From positions 186,001 to 250,000 of the forward strand of contig JAGGQZ010000009.1 of NCBI GenBank assembly GCA_018613055.1: 64,000 bases of DNA, read 5' to 3'. The notes under the pieces are model-generated. The model did no database searches. It was not told where the DNA came from and was given only the letters and a program-made list of their open reading frames with translations. The translations under genes were made by a program, and so were the position numbers. The number at the start of each line of letters is the position of its first letter. The first letter of the stretch is position 1. Below are positions 1-9,223 of this stretch, piece after piece. Origin of the DNA: Chryseobacterium sp. ISL-80 (lineage in GTDB: Bacteria; Bacillota; Bacilli; Bacillales; Cytobacillaceae).

Positions 1-438
1 AGGGTCATGTTGGATGAAGGGAAAAACGAAATCAAAGTGGTTGCAGAGGATAAGGCAGGAAACATAACTGAAGAATCTGTAAAAGTTGATGTGAAATACA
101 CTGCCCCTGTGATTTCAAATGTGAAACCGGAAGTGGATCAGACATTGAAAAAAGGCGAAAGTGTAAAGGTCGAATTCTCTAGTGAAGAGGACCTGGATGC
201 GACGTTTCTCATTCATATGCCATTAACGAGCAATTCACTGACATCGAATGCAACAGAGCTCCCAATGCGTGAGGTGTCTCCAGGAAATTACGCAGGCTAC
301 TATACAGCGACTAAGGATGTCGTTGCAGATGGTGCCGTCATCGAAGTCAAGGCTGTTGACGCCTATGGCAATGAAACAAGAAAAACCGCAGAGGGCAAGC
401 TGTTCATCAATGTGAAGAAGAAAAAGGGTAATAAATAG
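1..438 (+). CDS. C-terminal end of bacillopeptidase F-like secreted serine protease (partial)
   Basis: The reading frame is already open at base 1, so this is the 3' end of a longer gene whose start lies outside the window. The visible ~145 residues form one or two beta-rich Ig-like modules (a strand pattern ending KVDVKYTAP, then a module with HMPLTSN, TELPMRE and AYGNETRKTAEGK) and a lysine-rich tail. The second module resembles, from memory, the C-terminal repeat of bacillopeptidase F (S8 subtilase, Bpr). No catalytic residues are in the window, so the protease assignment rests on the C-terminal module only. A rho-independent terminator follows at once, so this is the last gene of its transcript. 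Confidence 0.6.
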   Translation, partial: RVMLDEGKNEIKVVAEDKAGNITEESVKVDVKYTAPVISNVKPEVDQTLKKGESVKVEFSSEEDLDATFLIHMPLTSNSLTSNATELPMREVSPGNYAGYYTATKDVVADGAVIEVKAVDAYGNETRKTAEGKLFINVKKKKGNK

Positions 439-457
439 TATTTGTTTAAACAAGGAA

Positions 458-493
458 GGGCCTTTCGCTTTATTGCGGAAAGGCTCTTTTTTA
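458..493 (+). terminator. Rho-independent terminator after the protease gene
   Basis: Inverted arms GCCTTTCGC and GCGGAAAGGC (one bulged G) around a short AT-rich loop, followed by TCTTTTTT, 20 bases after the stop codon. Confidence 0.85.
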
Positions 494-650
494 TAAAAAT
501 AAAAACTGCGAATAAGAGAATAAGTACGTTTTATGCTGTTGTTCATGTATAACCGATTATTATGGTTGCGCAATGGAGACAAAAAGAAATTCTCCATATA
601 AATTGGTGGAATAAGATGGTAATCTTATAAAAGAAGGAGTTGGAATCTCT

Positions 651-1310
651 ATGGTTAAGAACAAAAAGTACTTAATACTTTCTATCATCTTTTTCTTTAT
701 TTCGATTGCACTGAATTTTCCATTCCCTCACGAATATCCTATTGGACAGGAAAAATCCATAGCTTTTAGATTTCCAATCACTACCATGGATGGAGTCAGT
801 TATCTTGGAGTCACTGGCCTCGTATTGTTTATCATCAGTTTGTTTTTCCTCGTAAAATCGCTAGATCAATACCATGTGCGTATGGTTTTAATCGGAATGT
901 TACTTGTCATTTTCCTGCCGATAGAGATGGTGAATGCCTACCAGAACACATTTGCCACAGGAATTTACGCAATCGAATATGACCGAGAGAGCAGCATCTG
1001 CGTGTTCGAGACGAAAAATGAAAAAACACTTACAGCCTACTGCCAGCTTCCATTTGAAAATCACAGCAATAAACCCGTCCGATTCAATATTGAGTTTTAT
1101 GAAAAGTACTTGTTCGAAGATGACATGCCCATGCTTTCTTTATTGAATGAAGGAGGACCATATGAAGTCATTCTCCATGGAAAACAAAGAGAAACAGTCA
1201 CCATTGAAGCTGAAATCGAGCTATCCCGGATAGGAGTCGATGCCATAAGCGGGGAATCAAGTAGGATTAATTTGAAGATTGTTGATGGAGAGAAGGTTAG
1301 GAAGCTATAA
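651..1310 (+). CDS. Hypothetical membrane protein, N-terminal three-helix region plus soluble tail
   Basis: 219 residues. Hydrophobic segments lie at about 5-25, 50-70 and 80-97; the remaining ~120 residues are polar, predicted beta-rich and probably face outside or the cytoplasm as a single domain (CVFETKNEKTLTAYCQLPFENHS and on). The start ATG is preceded by AAGAAGGAG at good distance. It stands alone between a terminator and a ~190-bp AT-rich gap. I do not recognise the family and assign no function. Confidence 0.75.
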   Translation: MVKNKKYLILSIIFFFISIALNFPFPHEYPIGQEKSIAFRFPITTMDGVSYLGVTGLVLFIISLFFLVKSLDQYHVRMVLIGMLLVIFLPIEMVNAYQNTFATGIYAIEYDRESSICVFETKNEKTLTAYCQLPFENHSNKPVRFNIEFYEKYLFEDDMPMLSLLNEGGPYEVILHGKQRETVTIEAEIELSRIGVDAISGESSRINLKIVDGEKVRKL

Positions 1311-1500
1311 GAAGATAAGTGTTTTAAACTATACATTAATAAACTGTAAAAATTCGTTTCGAGATTCGTTAAGCACGCTTCTTTTTGCTTGATAAATTTC
1401 AATATGTGAGTAATCATCTATCTCCTAAACGAATAAGCTTTTAATTATTTCTAATTTTGAATAATCTCGAAGTTAGCTATTTGGCCGAAATAAAAATTAA

Positions 1501-1959
1501 ATGGCTAGAGGAGGAAATCATATCAAAATAACAGTGAAATCAATAGTAGGTGGGTTGGTTTCAGGCATAGCACTCGGACTATTTCTGAAATTGATTCAAT
1601 TCCTTACGAACCTAAAGGTATATACCTTATTGCTAAATGTAGATTACGTGCCAATCCTTAAAAACATACAATTACCGGAAATCATTGAATTCGGTTTGCA
1701 TTTGGTCATTTCGATCATGCTTGCTTTTATTCTGAATTTGTACATAAAAAGGAAGAGACTTAGGAAAGAAGCCATTCATCGATTTGTATTGAGGGTAAGT
1801 TTAATCGTTGGTTTGCTGCTATATCCAACGACACTTCTTTCGGAACGGACACCATCAATTACCGATGCATATGCCTTTGTAATGTGGATGGCTGGGCACT
1901 GGATTTATGGAATCATATTAGCAAGAATTTTATCACATAAGGAAGGAGAGAGGGTTTGA
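1501..1959 (+). CDS. Hypothetical four-helix membrane protein with a doubtful start codon
   Basis: 152 residues with hydrophobic stretches near 12-32, 58-80, 96-112 and 122-143, so a small integral membrane protein of unknown role. The only upstream ATG (1501) has no ribosome site; instead a perfect AGGAGG lies inside the ORF at 1509-1514 and points, 7 bases on, at an ATC codon (1522) in the same frame. Either a rare AUC start is used, or an original ATG at 1522 was mutated. Its stop codon overlaps the TTG start of the next, frameshifted gene, so the two form a translationally coupled pair in which both members look damaged. Confidence 0.6.
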   Translation: MARGGNHIKITVKSIVGGLVSGIALGLFLKLIQFLTNLKVYTLLLNVDYVPILKNIQLPEIIEFGLHLVISIMLAFILNLYIKRKRLRKEAIHRFVLRVSLIVGLLLYPTTLLSERTPSITDAYAFVMWMAGHWIYGIILARILSHKEGERV

Positions 1960-2398
1960 AAAAGGAAATTGTTTTATCAGTCGAAATTTTAATTTCCTTT
2001 TATATGGAGTAGCCAAATGGAACGATTATCGTGAAAGGAATTTAACGGATTTGCTAGATTCAGCCCACATCGAAAAGGTTTATTTTAAGCATCTGCCGAT
2101 GAAGGATGATATGGGGAATGATAATCGTCAAATAACAGATGAAGCTTCACTTCAAGAACTTATGAATTTCTTAAGTCAATATAAAGTGAAAAAAGTCGGC
2201 GGTCGCGATTTTGTCTCAGAATATCCCGATGAGCGATTTCAGTTTCAATTGGAGTATCGAGACCATAGCGTCACAATGCCTTCCTTAATTGAAAGGCATA
2301 TTCTTTTACACGAAATGTCTCAGTATGAAACCACCAATGGACCTGTGGATCATGAATGGCTGATGGAGTTTTTAGAAGAAGTGGGAGAAGAAGCATAA
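1956..2398 (+). pseudogene. Small secreted or membrane-anchored protein gene with a frameshift near 1996-2000
   Basis: A GGAAGGAGAG ribosome site leads to a TTG start (1956) overlapping the previous stop. The first ~17 codons give a signal-like peptide (KKEIVLSVEILISFYME) and then hit TAG at 2010. In the +2 frame the coding continues without a break as YGVAKWNDYRERNLTDLLDS and on to the TAA at 2398, with no plausible start of its own except a TTG at 2051 without ribosome site. Adding one base inside the TCCTTTTAT stretch (about 1996-2004) would join both parts in one frame. So this is a frameshifted gene or a sequencing error. The C-terminal ~115 residues are acidic and soluble; family not recognised. 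Confidence 0.7.
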
Positions 2399-2483
2399 AA
2401 AATGGTTGAGTATTCATTTATTTGAAACTTTTACTACAACTTAAACGTATTTCTTTCAAAACCTTATCTAACGGAGGTACCTC

Positions 2484-2840
2484 ATGAAAAAGATGCTTAT
2501 TGTATTCACAATGACTATGATCGCTTTTTTAACTGGCTGCAGTGAGGAAGAGCAGCAGTTAAAAGGATTGGTCTCGGATAAAGAAGGTATTTATGGATTA
2601 TACGTTGTAGGGGATGAAGAAGTTGATGGATCAAAGCTAGCTAGTGAAGGCATTGATCCATCAAAAATTCATGTGATATATCATCCAAAATCCTTGGAAG
2701 TAGCTCAAGATTCATTTTCGAGTGCCGAAATTGAGAAATCACCGGCGTATGTAGTGATCGATCATAAGGGAATTGCCTTTAAAACCTATGATTATGATGA
2801 AATGGTAGAGTACTTGAAATCAAGGATAGCATCAAAATAA
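2484..2840 (+). CDS. Small lipoprotein of unknown function
   Basis: 118 residues. A type II signal peptide (MKKMLIVFTMTMIAFLTGC) ends in the lipobox LTGC, so the mature ~100-residue domain is predicted to be lipid-anchored outside the membrane. The mature part has an alternating beta/alpha pattern (GIYGLYVVGDEEVDGSKLASEG, then VIYHPKSLEVA, then AYVVIDHKGIAFKTYDYDE) reminiscent of a thioredoxin-like or small Rossmann-like fold, but there is no CxxC. A GGAGG ribosome site lies 7 bases before the ATG. Confidence 0.8.
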   Translation: MKKMLIVFTMTMIAFLTGCSEEEQQLKGLVSDKEGIYGLYVVGDEEVDGSKLASEGIDPSKIHVIYHPKSLEVAQDSFSSAEIEKSPAYVVIDHKGIAFKTYDYDEMVEYLKSRIASK

Positions 2841-2926
2841 TATAGAGTGACTCAAAACTTATGATGAGAAGGAAATGGTACATTTAAAATCGAAAATCCC
2901 TTTTGATAGGATAAACTGACGAAAAT

Positions 2927-2965
2927 AAATGCCAGGAGGTTACGCTCCTGGCATTTGCTTTATTT
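2927..2965. terminator. Bidirectional terminator between convergent genes
   Basis: Perfect 12-base arms AAATGCCAGGAG and CTCCTGGCATTT around a 6-base loop. The stop codon of the minus-strand diguanylate cyclase (2940-2942) lies inside the loop, so the end of that coding region and its terminator overlap. Confidence 0.8.
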
Positions 2966-4583
2966 GTGTATTCTGATGGAAGGTGAACTTATTTTTGCCT
3001 GCCTTTTTGGAAGCATAAAGTGCTTCATCTGCATAACTGATGACAGTAAACGGATCAATATCATGCTCTGGCCATACTGCCCCCCCGATACTGCATCCAA
3101 CCGTAAGCTGTTCATCTGCGAGATGATAGGGACGGTTTATACTATTAATCAGTTTGGCTGAAATATTCGCAAGAATAAATTCCACTGATTCTGACGGTGT
3201 ATCGAGCACGACAAGGAACTCATCACCGCCGAGCCTGAAAATCTTGTCAGCCATACGCGTACTATCTTTCAATCTTTTTGCTACTTCCTGGAGCAGCAAA
3301 TCCCCGGTATGATGTCCATGAGTATCATTGATTTTCTTAAAACCGTCTAGATCCAAGTACAAAAACGACAGGGATTGATCTGCCAATTTCGCTTTTTTCA
3401 TAAATTGGTCCAATGCGACACGGTTGCCCAGGCCCGTTAAAAGATCCTGGTGGGCGAGGGTTTCCATCTTTCCCAAATTGGACTCTGTCCGGATCAAAGA
3501 GTCAACGAGATCCCTAAGAGAACCGGAAAGGAGTTCAAGGTCTTTTATTCCTTTTATATAAGGAATAACCGCCTGATTCCCCATTCTAAGACTATGGGCA
3601 GCTTTTGAAATTTTCCTTAAAGGACTGGTAATGAATCCGGCAAGAAGCCAGCCAATGACTGCGAAGATGACAGCTGTGATGGTGCCCAGTTTAATGATGT
3701 ATGATTTCAACTGTTCAACAGGGGCAAATGCATGATCTGTGGGGATGCGGATAATTACTTTCCAGCCAAGGCCAGCATAATCATAATGTCCGTCCCCGAC
3801 TGCAAATCCAGTCAGATACTCTTTTCCATCGGGCCATTTTTCCACGATCCAGTTATTCTCACCCTTGGCCGCTTTTTGAACACTTTCAACATCTAGTACT
3901 TTTCCAGTCATTCCTTCTGGCCCCAACAGGACCGTGCCGTCCAAACCGCTCACAACAAAAACTTCCGCTCCGCTTAATTCATCCTTTAAAGGCTGGACAA
4001 TCGCATCCTTTACCTGTTTTGACCATTCCCAGCTTAAATGTGCCGCCAACACACCAGTGAAGTTTCCATTTTTATCAGTCAAAGGCTTACTGATATCGAC
4101 GAATTGCAAAGGTTCTCCATTTGGATTGGGCAGCAGGTTGGCGAGGAGGACAGCATTATGGACATCGCCTATAAATGTTCCTTTTCTTCCTTCCTGATAA
4201 ACAGGGCGTTTAGATATATCAGCGCCAACCAGGATTTTGTCTGACGCAGCAACCACTGTCCCGGATGAGTTCGTCATTCCAATCCATGAAAATACATGAA
4301 TGCTAGATTTTAATTGTTCCAATAATATTTGAGCTGATTGGAGATCTTCCTGTGATTTGATATCATCGATTTGGCTCAGGACTTCAACCTCTCCGATTCG
4401 AGACCACATGAATGAATCGAGCTTATCAGCCATAAGATAGGCGGTAGTGGACAGGCTGTTGCCAATCTCTCTCTTAATCGTTTCAGCTGAATGTCTGCTG
4501 ATCGTGATACTCAACAGCATGGTAAGCGCAATGATGATGACACCAAAAAATAGAGCCATATAGGCTCGAAGGTTGATTTTCAT
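2940..4583 (-). CDS. Membrane diguanylate cyclase: dCache sensor, HAMP, GGDEF
   Basis: 547 residues. Transmembrane helices at about 9-28 and 298-318 bracket an extracytoplasmic double-Cache sensor (about 35-290). A HAMP-like linker (319-370) joins it to a GGDEF domain (about 383-540). The active-site motif GGDEF is intact at 452-456, and the inhibitory I-site RMAD lies at 443-446, five residues upstream, so it should make c-di-GMP from two GTP with product feedback. No EAL domain is present. Start ATG has AAAGGAAA at normal spacing. Monocistronic. The ligand of the Cache domain cannot be read from sequence. Confidence 0.93.
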   Translation of the reverse strand: MKINLRAYMALFFGVIIIALTMLLSITISRHSAETIKREIGNSLSTTAYLMADKLDSFMWSRIGEVEVLSQIDDIKSQEDLQSAQILLEQLKSSIHVFSWIGMTNSSGTVVAASDKILVGADISKRPVYQEGRKGTFIGDVHNAVLLANLLPNPNGEPLQFVDISKPLTDKNGNFTGVLAAHLSWEWSKQVKDAIVQPLKDELSGAEVFVVSGLDGTVLLGPEGMTGKVLDVESVQKAAKGENNWIVEKWPDGKEYLTGFAVGDGHYDYAGLGWKVIIRIPTDHAFAPVEQLKSYIIKLGTITAVIFAVIGWLLAGFITSPLRKISKAAHSLRMGNQAVIPYIKGIKDLELLSGSLRDLVDSLIRTESNLGKMETLAHQDLLTGLGNRVALDQFMKKAKLADQSLSFLYLDLDGFKKINDTHGHHTGDLLLQEVAKRLKDSTRMADKIFRLGGDEFLVVLDTPSESVEFILANISAKLINSINRPYHLADEQLTVGCSIGGAVWPEHDIDPFTVISYADEALYASKKAGKNKFTFHQNTQIKQMPGA

Positions 4584-4675
4584 ATAAAGTATTTCCTTTC
4601 GTGCACATGCTAAAAATCTCTACTTGGTTATTTCGACATTTTTTGTAGAATCTTTAGTAGAAATAATTTCTATTT

Positions 4676-4885
4676 TTAACATCGGTGTCTTTTTAGCATT
4701 GCTCCAATCCCAGCAAAAACCAAAGCAGCAAAAGTAAACTTAACAATTGAAATCTGTTCAATCATGGGAGTATGGGTCGAACGGTCTGATGAAAAAATGG
4801 ACCACCAGATGGGTTCTGAATAAAGGATGGATGCTCCCAGCCAAAAGAGGTAGATTACAAGAATTGAAACGATATAAAACTTCAC
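4676..4885 (-). CDS. Small two-helix membrane protein downstream of an M20 peptidase
   Basis: About 69 residues with hydrophobic helices at the N-terminus (FYIVSILVIYLFWLGASILY) and near the C-terminus (FTFAALVFAGIGAML). I place the start at GTG 4885 because AAGGAAGG, which overlaps the stop codon of the upstream M20 peptidase gene, is 8 bases away; the in-frame GTG at 4894 is too close to it. Operon with, and translationally coupled to, the peptidase gene. Function unknown. Confidence 0.65.
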   Translation of the reverse strand: MKFYIVSILVIYLFWLGASILYSEPIWWSIFSSDRSTHTPMIEQISIVKFTFAALVFAGIGAMLKRHRC

Positions 4886-4899
4886 AAAATACACCTTCC

Positions 4900-6363
4900 T
4901 TACTGTTGGTCGCTTTCCCGAATGATTTCCATATAGAAACGGATGGCATTCAGGTAGTTATCAATGCTGATATGCTCATTTGTCCCATGCATCCGGCTCA
5001 AATCCTCAGATGTCAAATTTACGGGAAGGAATCTATAGGTATTTTCAGAAATACTGTCATAATGCTTTGCATCGGATCCTGCGAACATGAGATAGGGAGC
5101 AATGACCGCGTCTTCATAAACATTACGGGCGCCTTGCTGGATGGTTTTGAATTGCCAGCTGTCAACAGACGAAACACCCGAAGCTTCAGAGCCTTCAACC
5201 GTCACTTTTATTTGGTCGTCATCTATCGTTTCTACAAAATATTTTCTAACTTCGTCCAGTGAATCTCCTGGCATAAGACGCAGGTTTATAATCGCTTCAG
5301 CTTTTTCAGGAAGGGCATTATATTGTTCTCCAGCCTGAAAAATCGTTGGCGCAATCGTTGTCCGGATCAAGGCTGCCGATGCAGGCTGCTGCAAAAGGAT
5401 TCTTTCGATTACAGGCTCAAAAATGAGCTTATTCGCAAATACGTATTTCATTCCAAAGCTCATTTCCGGGGCGACGAATTCAAATAAGTCTTCGCCAGGG
5501 CCCTGTAGGTCTGCAGGGAATTGGGTTTCTTCCAGCTTAGAAATAGCGCTTGCAATCCTGCCGATATTCGTCCGATTTTTAGGCTGGGAAGAATGGCCGC
5601 CACTGCCTTCAATCGTAAGTTCTGCTGTTGCTGAGCCTTTCTCGGAGATACCAACAACACCTACAGGTTTATCTACACCCGGAACCATGTTTTGGACGAT
5701 TGCTCCGCCTTCATCCAAAACAAAGTCAAATTTGATTCCTCTTTCACTCAAGGTGCTGACAATCTTGCTGGCACCTTCATCTCCGCCAATTTCCTCATCG
5801 AATCCAAACATGAGGTACACGTCTCGCTCAGGCTGATACCCTTCCGCCAGCAAATGCTCGGCAGCTTCGAGAATGCCGATTACGCCAATTTTGTCATCCA
5901 GTGTACCACGCCCCCAGATCTTATTGTCGGTAATGGTACCGCTGAAAGGGGGATGCTCCCAGTTTTCCTCCGTTCCTTTTAGAACAGGAACCACATCATA
6001 ATGGCTGGTCAAGCCGACAGGGGTCTTCTCTGGGTTATAACCCTTCCATGTAAAAATAAGTGCGTAGTCATTCACCTTTTCAAGTTCAAGATTTTGATAG
6101 ACTTTTGGGAAACTCTTTTCCAAAAAAGAAAGGAAAGAGTCAAACTCGTCCATATTCATCTTGCTTCGGTCCTGATAGGAGATGGTCTGGAAGTGAATGG
6201 CCTTTGAGAGAGTTTCAATCGCGCTGTCTTCATTAAGGGATCCCGTGAAAGAATCAGGTTCAGGCTGACGGGATTTCAAGGTGAGGGTTGTGGACATGGT
6301 GATGGCCGCGAATAAAAGGAGCAGGACGCCGAAAATAGTCAGGGATAACTTCAGCTTTTTCAT
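4900..6363 (-). CDS. Membrane-anchored M20 family metallopeptidase (CPS1/PM20D1-like)
   Basis: 487 residues. One N-terminal membrane anchor (about 7-27), then an M20 peptidase catalytic domain with an inserted dimerisation domain. Metal-site motifs are visible: HYDVVPV (H121, D123), GRGTLDDK (D156/D157), FDEEIGG (catalytic Glu ~190-191) and a late histidine in MHGTNEH. This is the architecture of carboxypeptidase S / PM20D1-type amidases that hydrolyse peptides or N-acyl amino acids. Exposed side of the membrane is inferred from the anchor. First gene of a two-gene unit with the small membrane protein below it. Substrate not determined. Confidence 0.88.
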   Translation of the reverse strand: MKKLKLSLTIFGVLLLLFAAITMSTTLTLKSRQPEPDSFTGSLNEDSAIETLSKAIHFQTISYQDRSKMNMDEFDSFLSFLEKSFPKVYQNLELEKVNDYALIFTWKGYNPEKTPVGLTSHYDVVPVLKGTEENWEHPPFSGTITDNKIWGRGTLDDKIGVIGILEAAEHLLAEGYQPERDVYLMFGFDEEIGGDEGASKIVSTLSERGIKFDFVLDEGGAIVQNMVPGVDKPVGVVGISEKGSATAELTIEGSGGHSSQPKNRTNIGRIASAISKLEETQFPADLQGPGEDLFEFVAPEMSFGMKYVFANKLIFEPVIERILLQQPASAALIRTTIAPTIFQAGEQYNALPEKAEAIINLRLMPGDSLDEVRKYFVETIDDDQIKVTVEGSEASGVSSVDSWQFKTIQQGARNVYEDAVIAPYLMFAGSDAKHYDSISENTYRFLPVNLTSEDLSRMHGTNEHISIDNYLNAIRFYMEIIRESDQQ

Positions 6364-6391
6364 AGATAACTAGAACACCTCCAATATTTTC

Positions 6392-6420
6392 AAAAAAAGC
6401 CTCCGGTTACCCAGAGGCTG
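6392..6420 (-). terminator. Terminator of the UMF1 transporter gene
   Basis: On the minus strand AGCCTCTGGGTAACCGGAGGCT forms a hairpin followed by a run of seven T. It lies just beyond the transporter stop codon. Confidence 0.85.
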
Positions 6421-6424
6421 ATGG

Positions 6425-7699
6425 TCATGCAATTTCAGGTGCATGAGGTTGTTTTTCCGGTTCTGGTACGAACGCAAGAATGATCATGCCGATGACAAAG
6501 AGGATGACCAGGCTGAAAACGCCCATGCTCGAATTTCCTGTAAGCTGTGCTGTCAGACCGACCATGAGCGGACCCATGATCGAAGCGAATTTTCCAAAGA
6601 TATTATAGAAACCGAAGAATTCATTTGCGTTCGCTTTCGGGACCAATTTTGCAAAATAGGATCGGCTTAGTGCCTGGATGCCACCCTGTGAGGTCGCAAC
6701 AAGCATGGCCAGGATCCAGAAATCAGTCGTTGTTTCGAGGAAGTAGGCATAAATACAGACGAAAATATAAACAATGATTCCAACATAAAGCATTTTTTTA
6801 CCGGTAAAACGCTCGGATAATTTACCAAACAAAATCGCGAAGGGCCAGGCGACAACCTGCGTAGCGAAAAGGATGATTAATAGATTGGTAGAACTGATAC
6901 CAAGGTCTGTACCATATGCTGTCGACATGGTGATGATTGTTCCGACACCATCAATGTAAAAGAAATAGGCGAGTAAGAATAAAAATAATGCCCTGTATTT
7001 TCGGATTTCCTTAAAGGTTTTTCCTAGACGCTTAAAACTTTGCAAAACGATTTTTGGTTCACGTTCAATATAATGCTTTTGATGGACATTTTTGAACATG
7101 GGAATCGAGAAAAGTCCCCACCAAAGGGCAGTGATGATGAATGCAGTCTGGCTTGCCAGTGTCATGGAAATCGGCAATACCTTGGTCTGTGCGAGAATGA
7201 TGATTGCGATACTGATGATGAAGGGAATCGTACTTCCGATGTATCCCATCCCATAACCGCGCGCTGACACTCTATCCATGCGTTCGTCGGTTGTTACATC
7301 TACGATAAACGCATCATAAAATACATTTGACCCGGTTGAACCCAGTACGGCCAAGGTGTATATAACAAGCAGCATCAGCCAGTTTCCGCTTGGCACAAAA
7401 GCCAGTCCAGCGGTAAATACGAGTCCCAGAGTGAAGAAAATCGTGAAAAATCGTTTCTTCATTCCTTTGTAATCGGCTATGGTCCCCAAAATCGGTCCGA
7501 TCAAGGCGAGAATGAAGGTGGCGATGGCAATCGTATACCCAAGATAAGCCGTCGAATTAGACAGGCTTACACCAGCTTCGGTAGCAGAAGCTTTGTAAAA
7601 GAGCGGAAAAACAGCCGTCGAGATGATGATCGAATAAGCTGAGCTGGCCCAGTCATAGCGAATCCAGCTGCTCTCTTCCTTCGTAAAACCTTTCATCAT
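6425..7699 (-). CDS. MFS transporter, UMF1/Atg22-like family
   Basis: 424 residues with about 12 hydrophobic segments. The N-terminus WIRYDWASSAYSIIISTAVF is the hallmark of the UMF1 (Atg22-like) subgroup of the major facilitator superfamily, and the DYKGMKKRFF loop is the MFS A-motif position. Yeast Atg22 exports amino acids from the vacuole; bacterial members are not well characterised, so the substrate is open. Single-gene unit on the minus strand, with its own terminator. Start codon ATG 7699; a second ATG follows directly. Confidence 0.85.
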   Translation of the reverse strand: MMKGFTKEESSWIRYDWASSAYSIIISTAVFPLFYKASATEAGVSLSNSTAYLGYTIAIATFILALIGPILGTIADYKGMKKRFFTIFFTLGLVFTAGLAFVPSGNWLMLLVIYTLAVLGSTGSNVFYDAFIVDVTTDERMDRVSARGYGMGYIGSTIPFIISIAIIILAQTKVLPISMTLASQTAFIITALWWGLFSIPMFKNVHQKHYIEREPKIVLQSFKRLGKTFKEIRKYRALFLFLLAYFFYIDGVGTIITMSTAYGTDLGISSTNLLIILFATQVVAWPFAILFGKLSERFTGKKMLYVGIIVYIFVCIYAYFLETTTDFWILAMLVATSQGGIQALSRSYFAKLVPKANANEFFGFYNIFGKFASIMGPLMVGLTAQLTGNSSMGVFSLVILFVIGMIILAFVPEPEKQPHAPEIA

Positions 7700-7779
7700 T
7701 TTGCCCCCAGTTTATATTTTTTTAATTATGCTACTAAACATTTCGCTTCTGAATATCGAATAACCTTCATTTCCAAATT

Positions 7780-9087
7780 TTAAATATCCAGTATTCCTTC
7801 AATAACACGGCCGTCCGTATCACCGAGGTCAAGACCCAGCAGGCGGGAGAAGGTAGGACCTTCGTCTACAAGATGCATGGAACGAACTGAGATACCAGGC
7901 CGAATTCCTTTTCCTGCTGCAAAGAAAACAGTGTGATATCCCTCTTTTTCAGGGGAATAGCCATGACAGGCAAGCGTATATTTTTTACTTTTGGCATCCT
8001 GCTCGCTGACTTCTGCAATGTAGTCACCATCGATGGCCTCGCTAAAATAGAATCCTTTAGCAGCTTCTAGCATCCTGAATGCCGTTCCATCTGCTCCCAT
8101 CATGTTCGCTTCCTGGCCTGTGATGATTTTTTCGATCCCGTTTGACTGTTCTTGGAGCAGCTGAGCTAAAAGCTCTGTTACGATGTTTTTTGTTTCGATA
8201 TCGTTCTCATCATTCACATAGACGTATGCAGATCCGTCACAGCCTTTGCAGTATGCTTTCCAATCAATTACTTTGCCTGCACCATTTACCTGGATTAATC
8301 CCCGTTCTTTAAATAATACGTTTAATTTCACAACTTTAGACTCATCAAGGGCACTGTGGTCACCTAGAAGGACGAAGGTTGTATTTTCAAATATACCGGC
8401 TTTCTTGGTGGCCTCAATGATTTTCCCCAATCTTTGATCATGACGATGCAAAGCGTCCACGGCTTCTTTAGATGCAAAACCGTGCATATGCCGCTGGGAA
8501 TCCAGGTCGACAAAGTGGATCAGCATAAGCTCGGGCTTCTTCGTTTTAATTGTTTCAACAGTGGATGCCAGTACGAAATCATCAAGTTCTGGCTGGCTGA
8601 GTCCATTACGGATATGGCCAAATTTAGAATTCATCTCCAGCTGATACCCTGGACTTCCATTGAATAAGGAAACCGGAATCTGGTGATGCCAGGGCCTGTT
8701 TGCGAAAATTTCAGGCATATTGTAGTCAATGTCGGCTTTTGCGGTTACAGGCCAAAGCAAGGCAGCTGTCTTCATTCCTGCCTTTCTCGCCTCATCAAAG
8801 AGGGTTGTCCCTCTGATATGGCGGCGATGCCAGTACCAGTCTGGTGAAGTCCTTCCCGGCTGGATGAATGTATTGTTCACGATGCCATGACGATTAGGGA
8901 AATTTCCTGTCACAATCGTTGCATGGCATGGATAGGTCACAGAAGGATATATTGTCTCTACTTTTGTGCAATATGAACTTTTTTCAATGAATGCTTTGAA
9001 ATTCGGCAGCTCCCTGAGCAATGGCACATCATGCTCAGAAAGGCAGTCAAATGAGATGACGATTAGATGGTCTGTCAGTTTAGTCAT
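7780..9087 (-). CDS. Alkaline phosphatase superfamily protein (nucleotide pyrophosphatase/phosphodiesterase type)
   Basis: About 435 residues. The N-terminal metal and nucleophile region reads VISFDCLSEHD followed by YPSVTYPCHATIVTGNFPN; the threonine of this motif is the expected nucleophile. Later metal ligands appear in HFVDLDSQRHMHG, LLGDHSALD and LACHGYSPEKEGYHTVF. This matches the type I phosphodiesterase / NPP branch. No signal peptide, so cytoplasmic, unlike the second family member at 28.4 kb. Start chosen at ATG 9087 because GGAGGG sits 4-5 bases upstream; a TTG at 9099 would start inside that site. Confidence 0.88.
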   Translation of the reverse strand: MTKLTDHLIVISFDCLSEHDVPLLRELPNFKAFIEKSSYCTKVETIYPSVTYPCHATIVTGNFPNRHGIVNNTFIQPGRTSPDWYWHRRHIRGTTLFDEARKAGMKTAALLWPVTAKADIDYNMPEIFANRPWHHQIPVSLFNGSPGYQLEMNSKFGHIRNGLSQPELDDFVLASTVETIKTKKPELMLIHFVDLDSQRHMHGFASKEAVDALHRHDQRLGKIIEATKKAGIFENTTFVLLGDHSALDESKVVKLNVLFKERGLIQVNGAGKVIDWKAYCKGCDGSAYVYVNDENDIETKNIVTELLAQLLQEQSNGIEKIITGQEANMMGADGTAFRMLEAAKGFYFSEAIDGDYIAEVSEQDAKSKKYTLACHGYSPEKEGYHTVFFAAGKGIRPGISVRSMHLVDEGPTFSRLLGLDLGDTDGRVIEGILDI

Positions 9088-9223
9088 AGCGCCCTCCAAA
9101 TGATGTTTATATTCTAAATATAGCAGAAGAATCTGGAAAAAATAATCAGCTTTTCTCCTTTTGAAGGAATTTATCCATCAAGAAAGAAATAAATAGGTAT
9201 CTGGAATTTTGGAGGAGTACATA

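Noticed and set aside
2955-4244. Plus-strand ORFs opposite the diguanylate cyclase
   Set aside because: Shadows of a clearly coding minus-strand gene with intact motifs.
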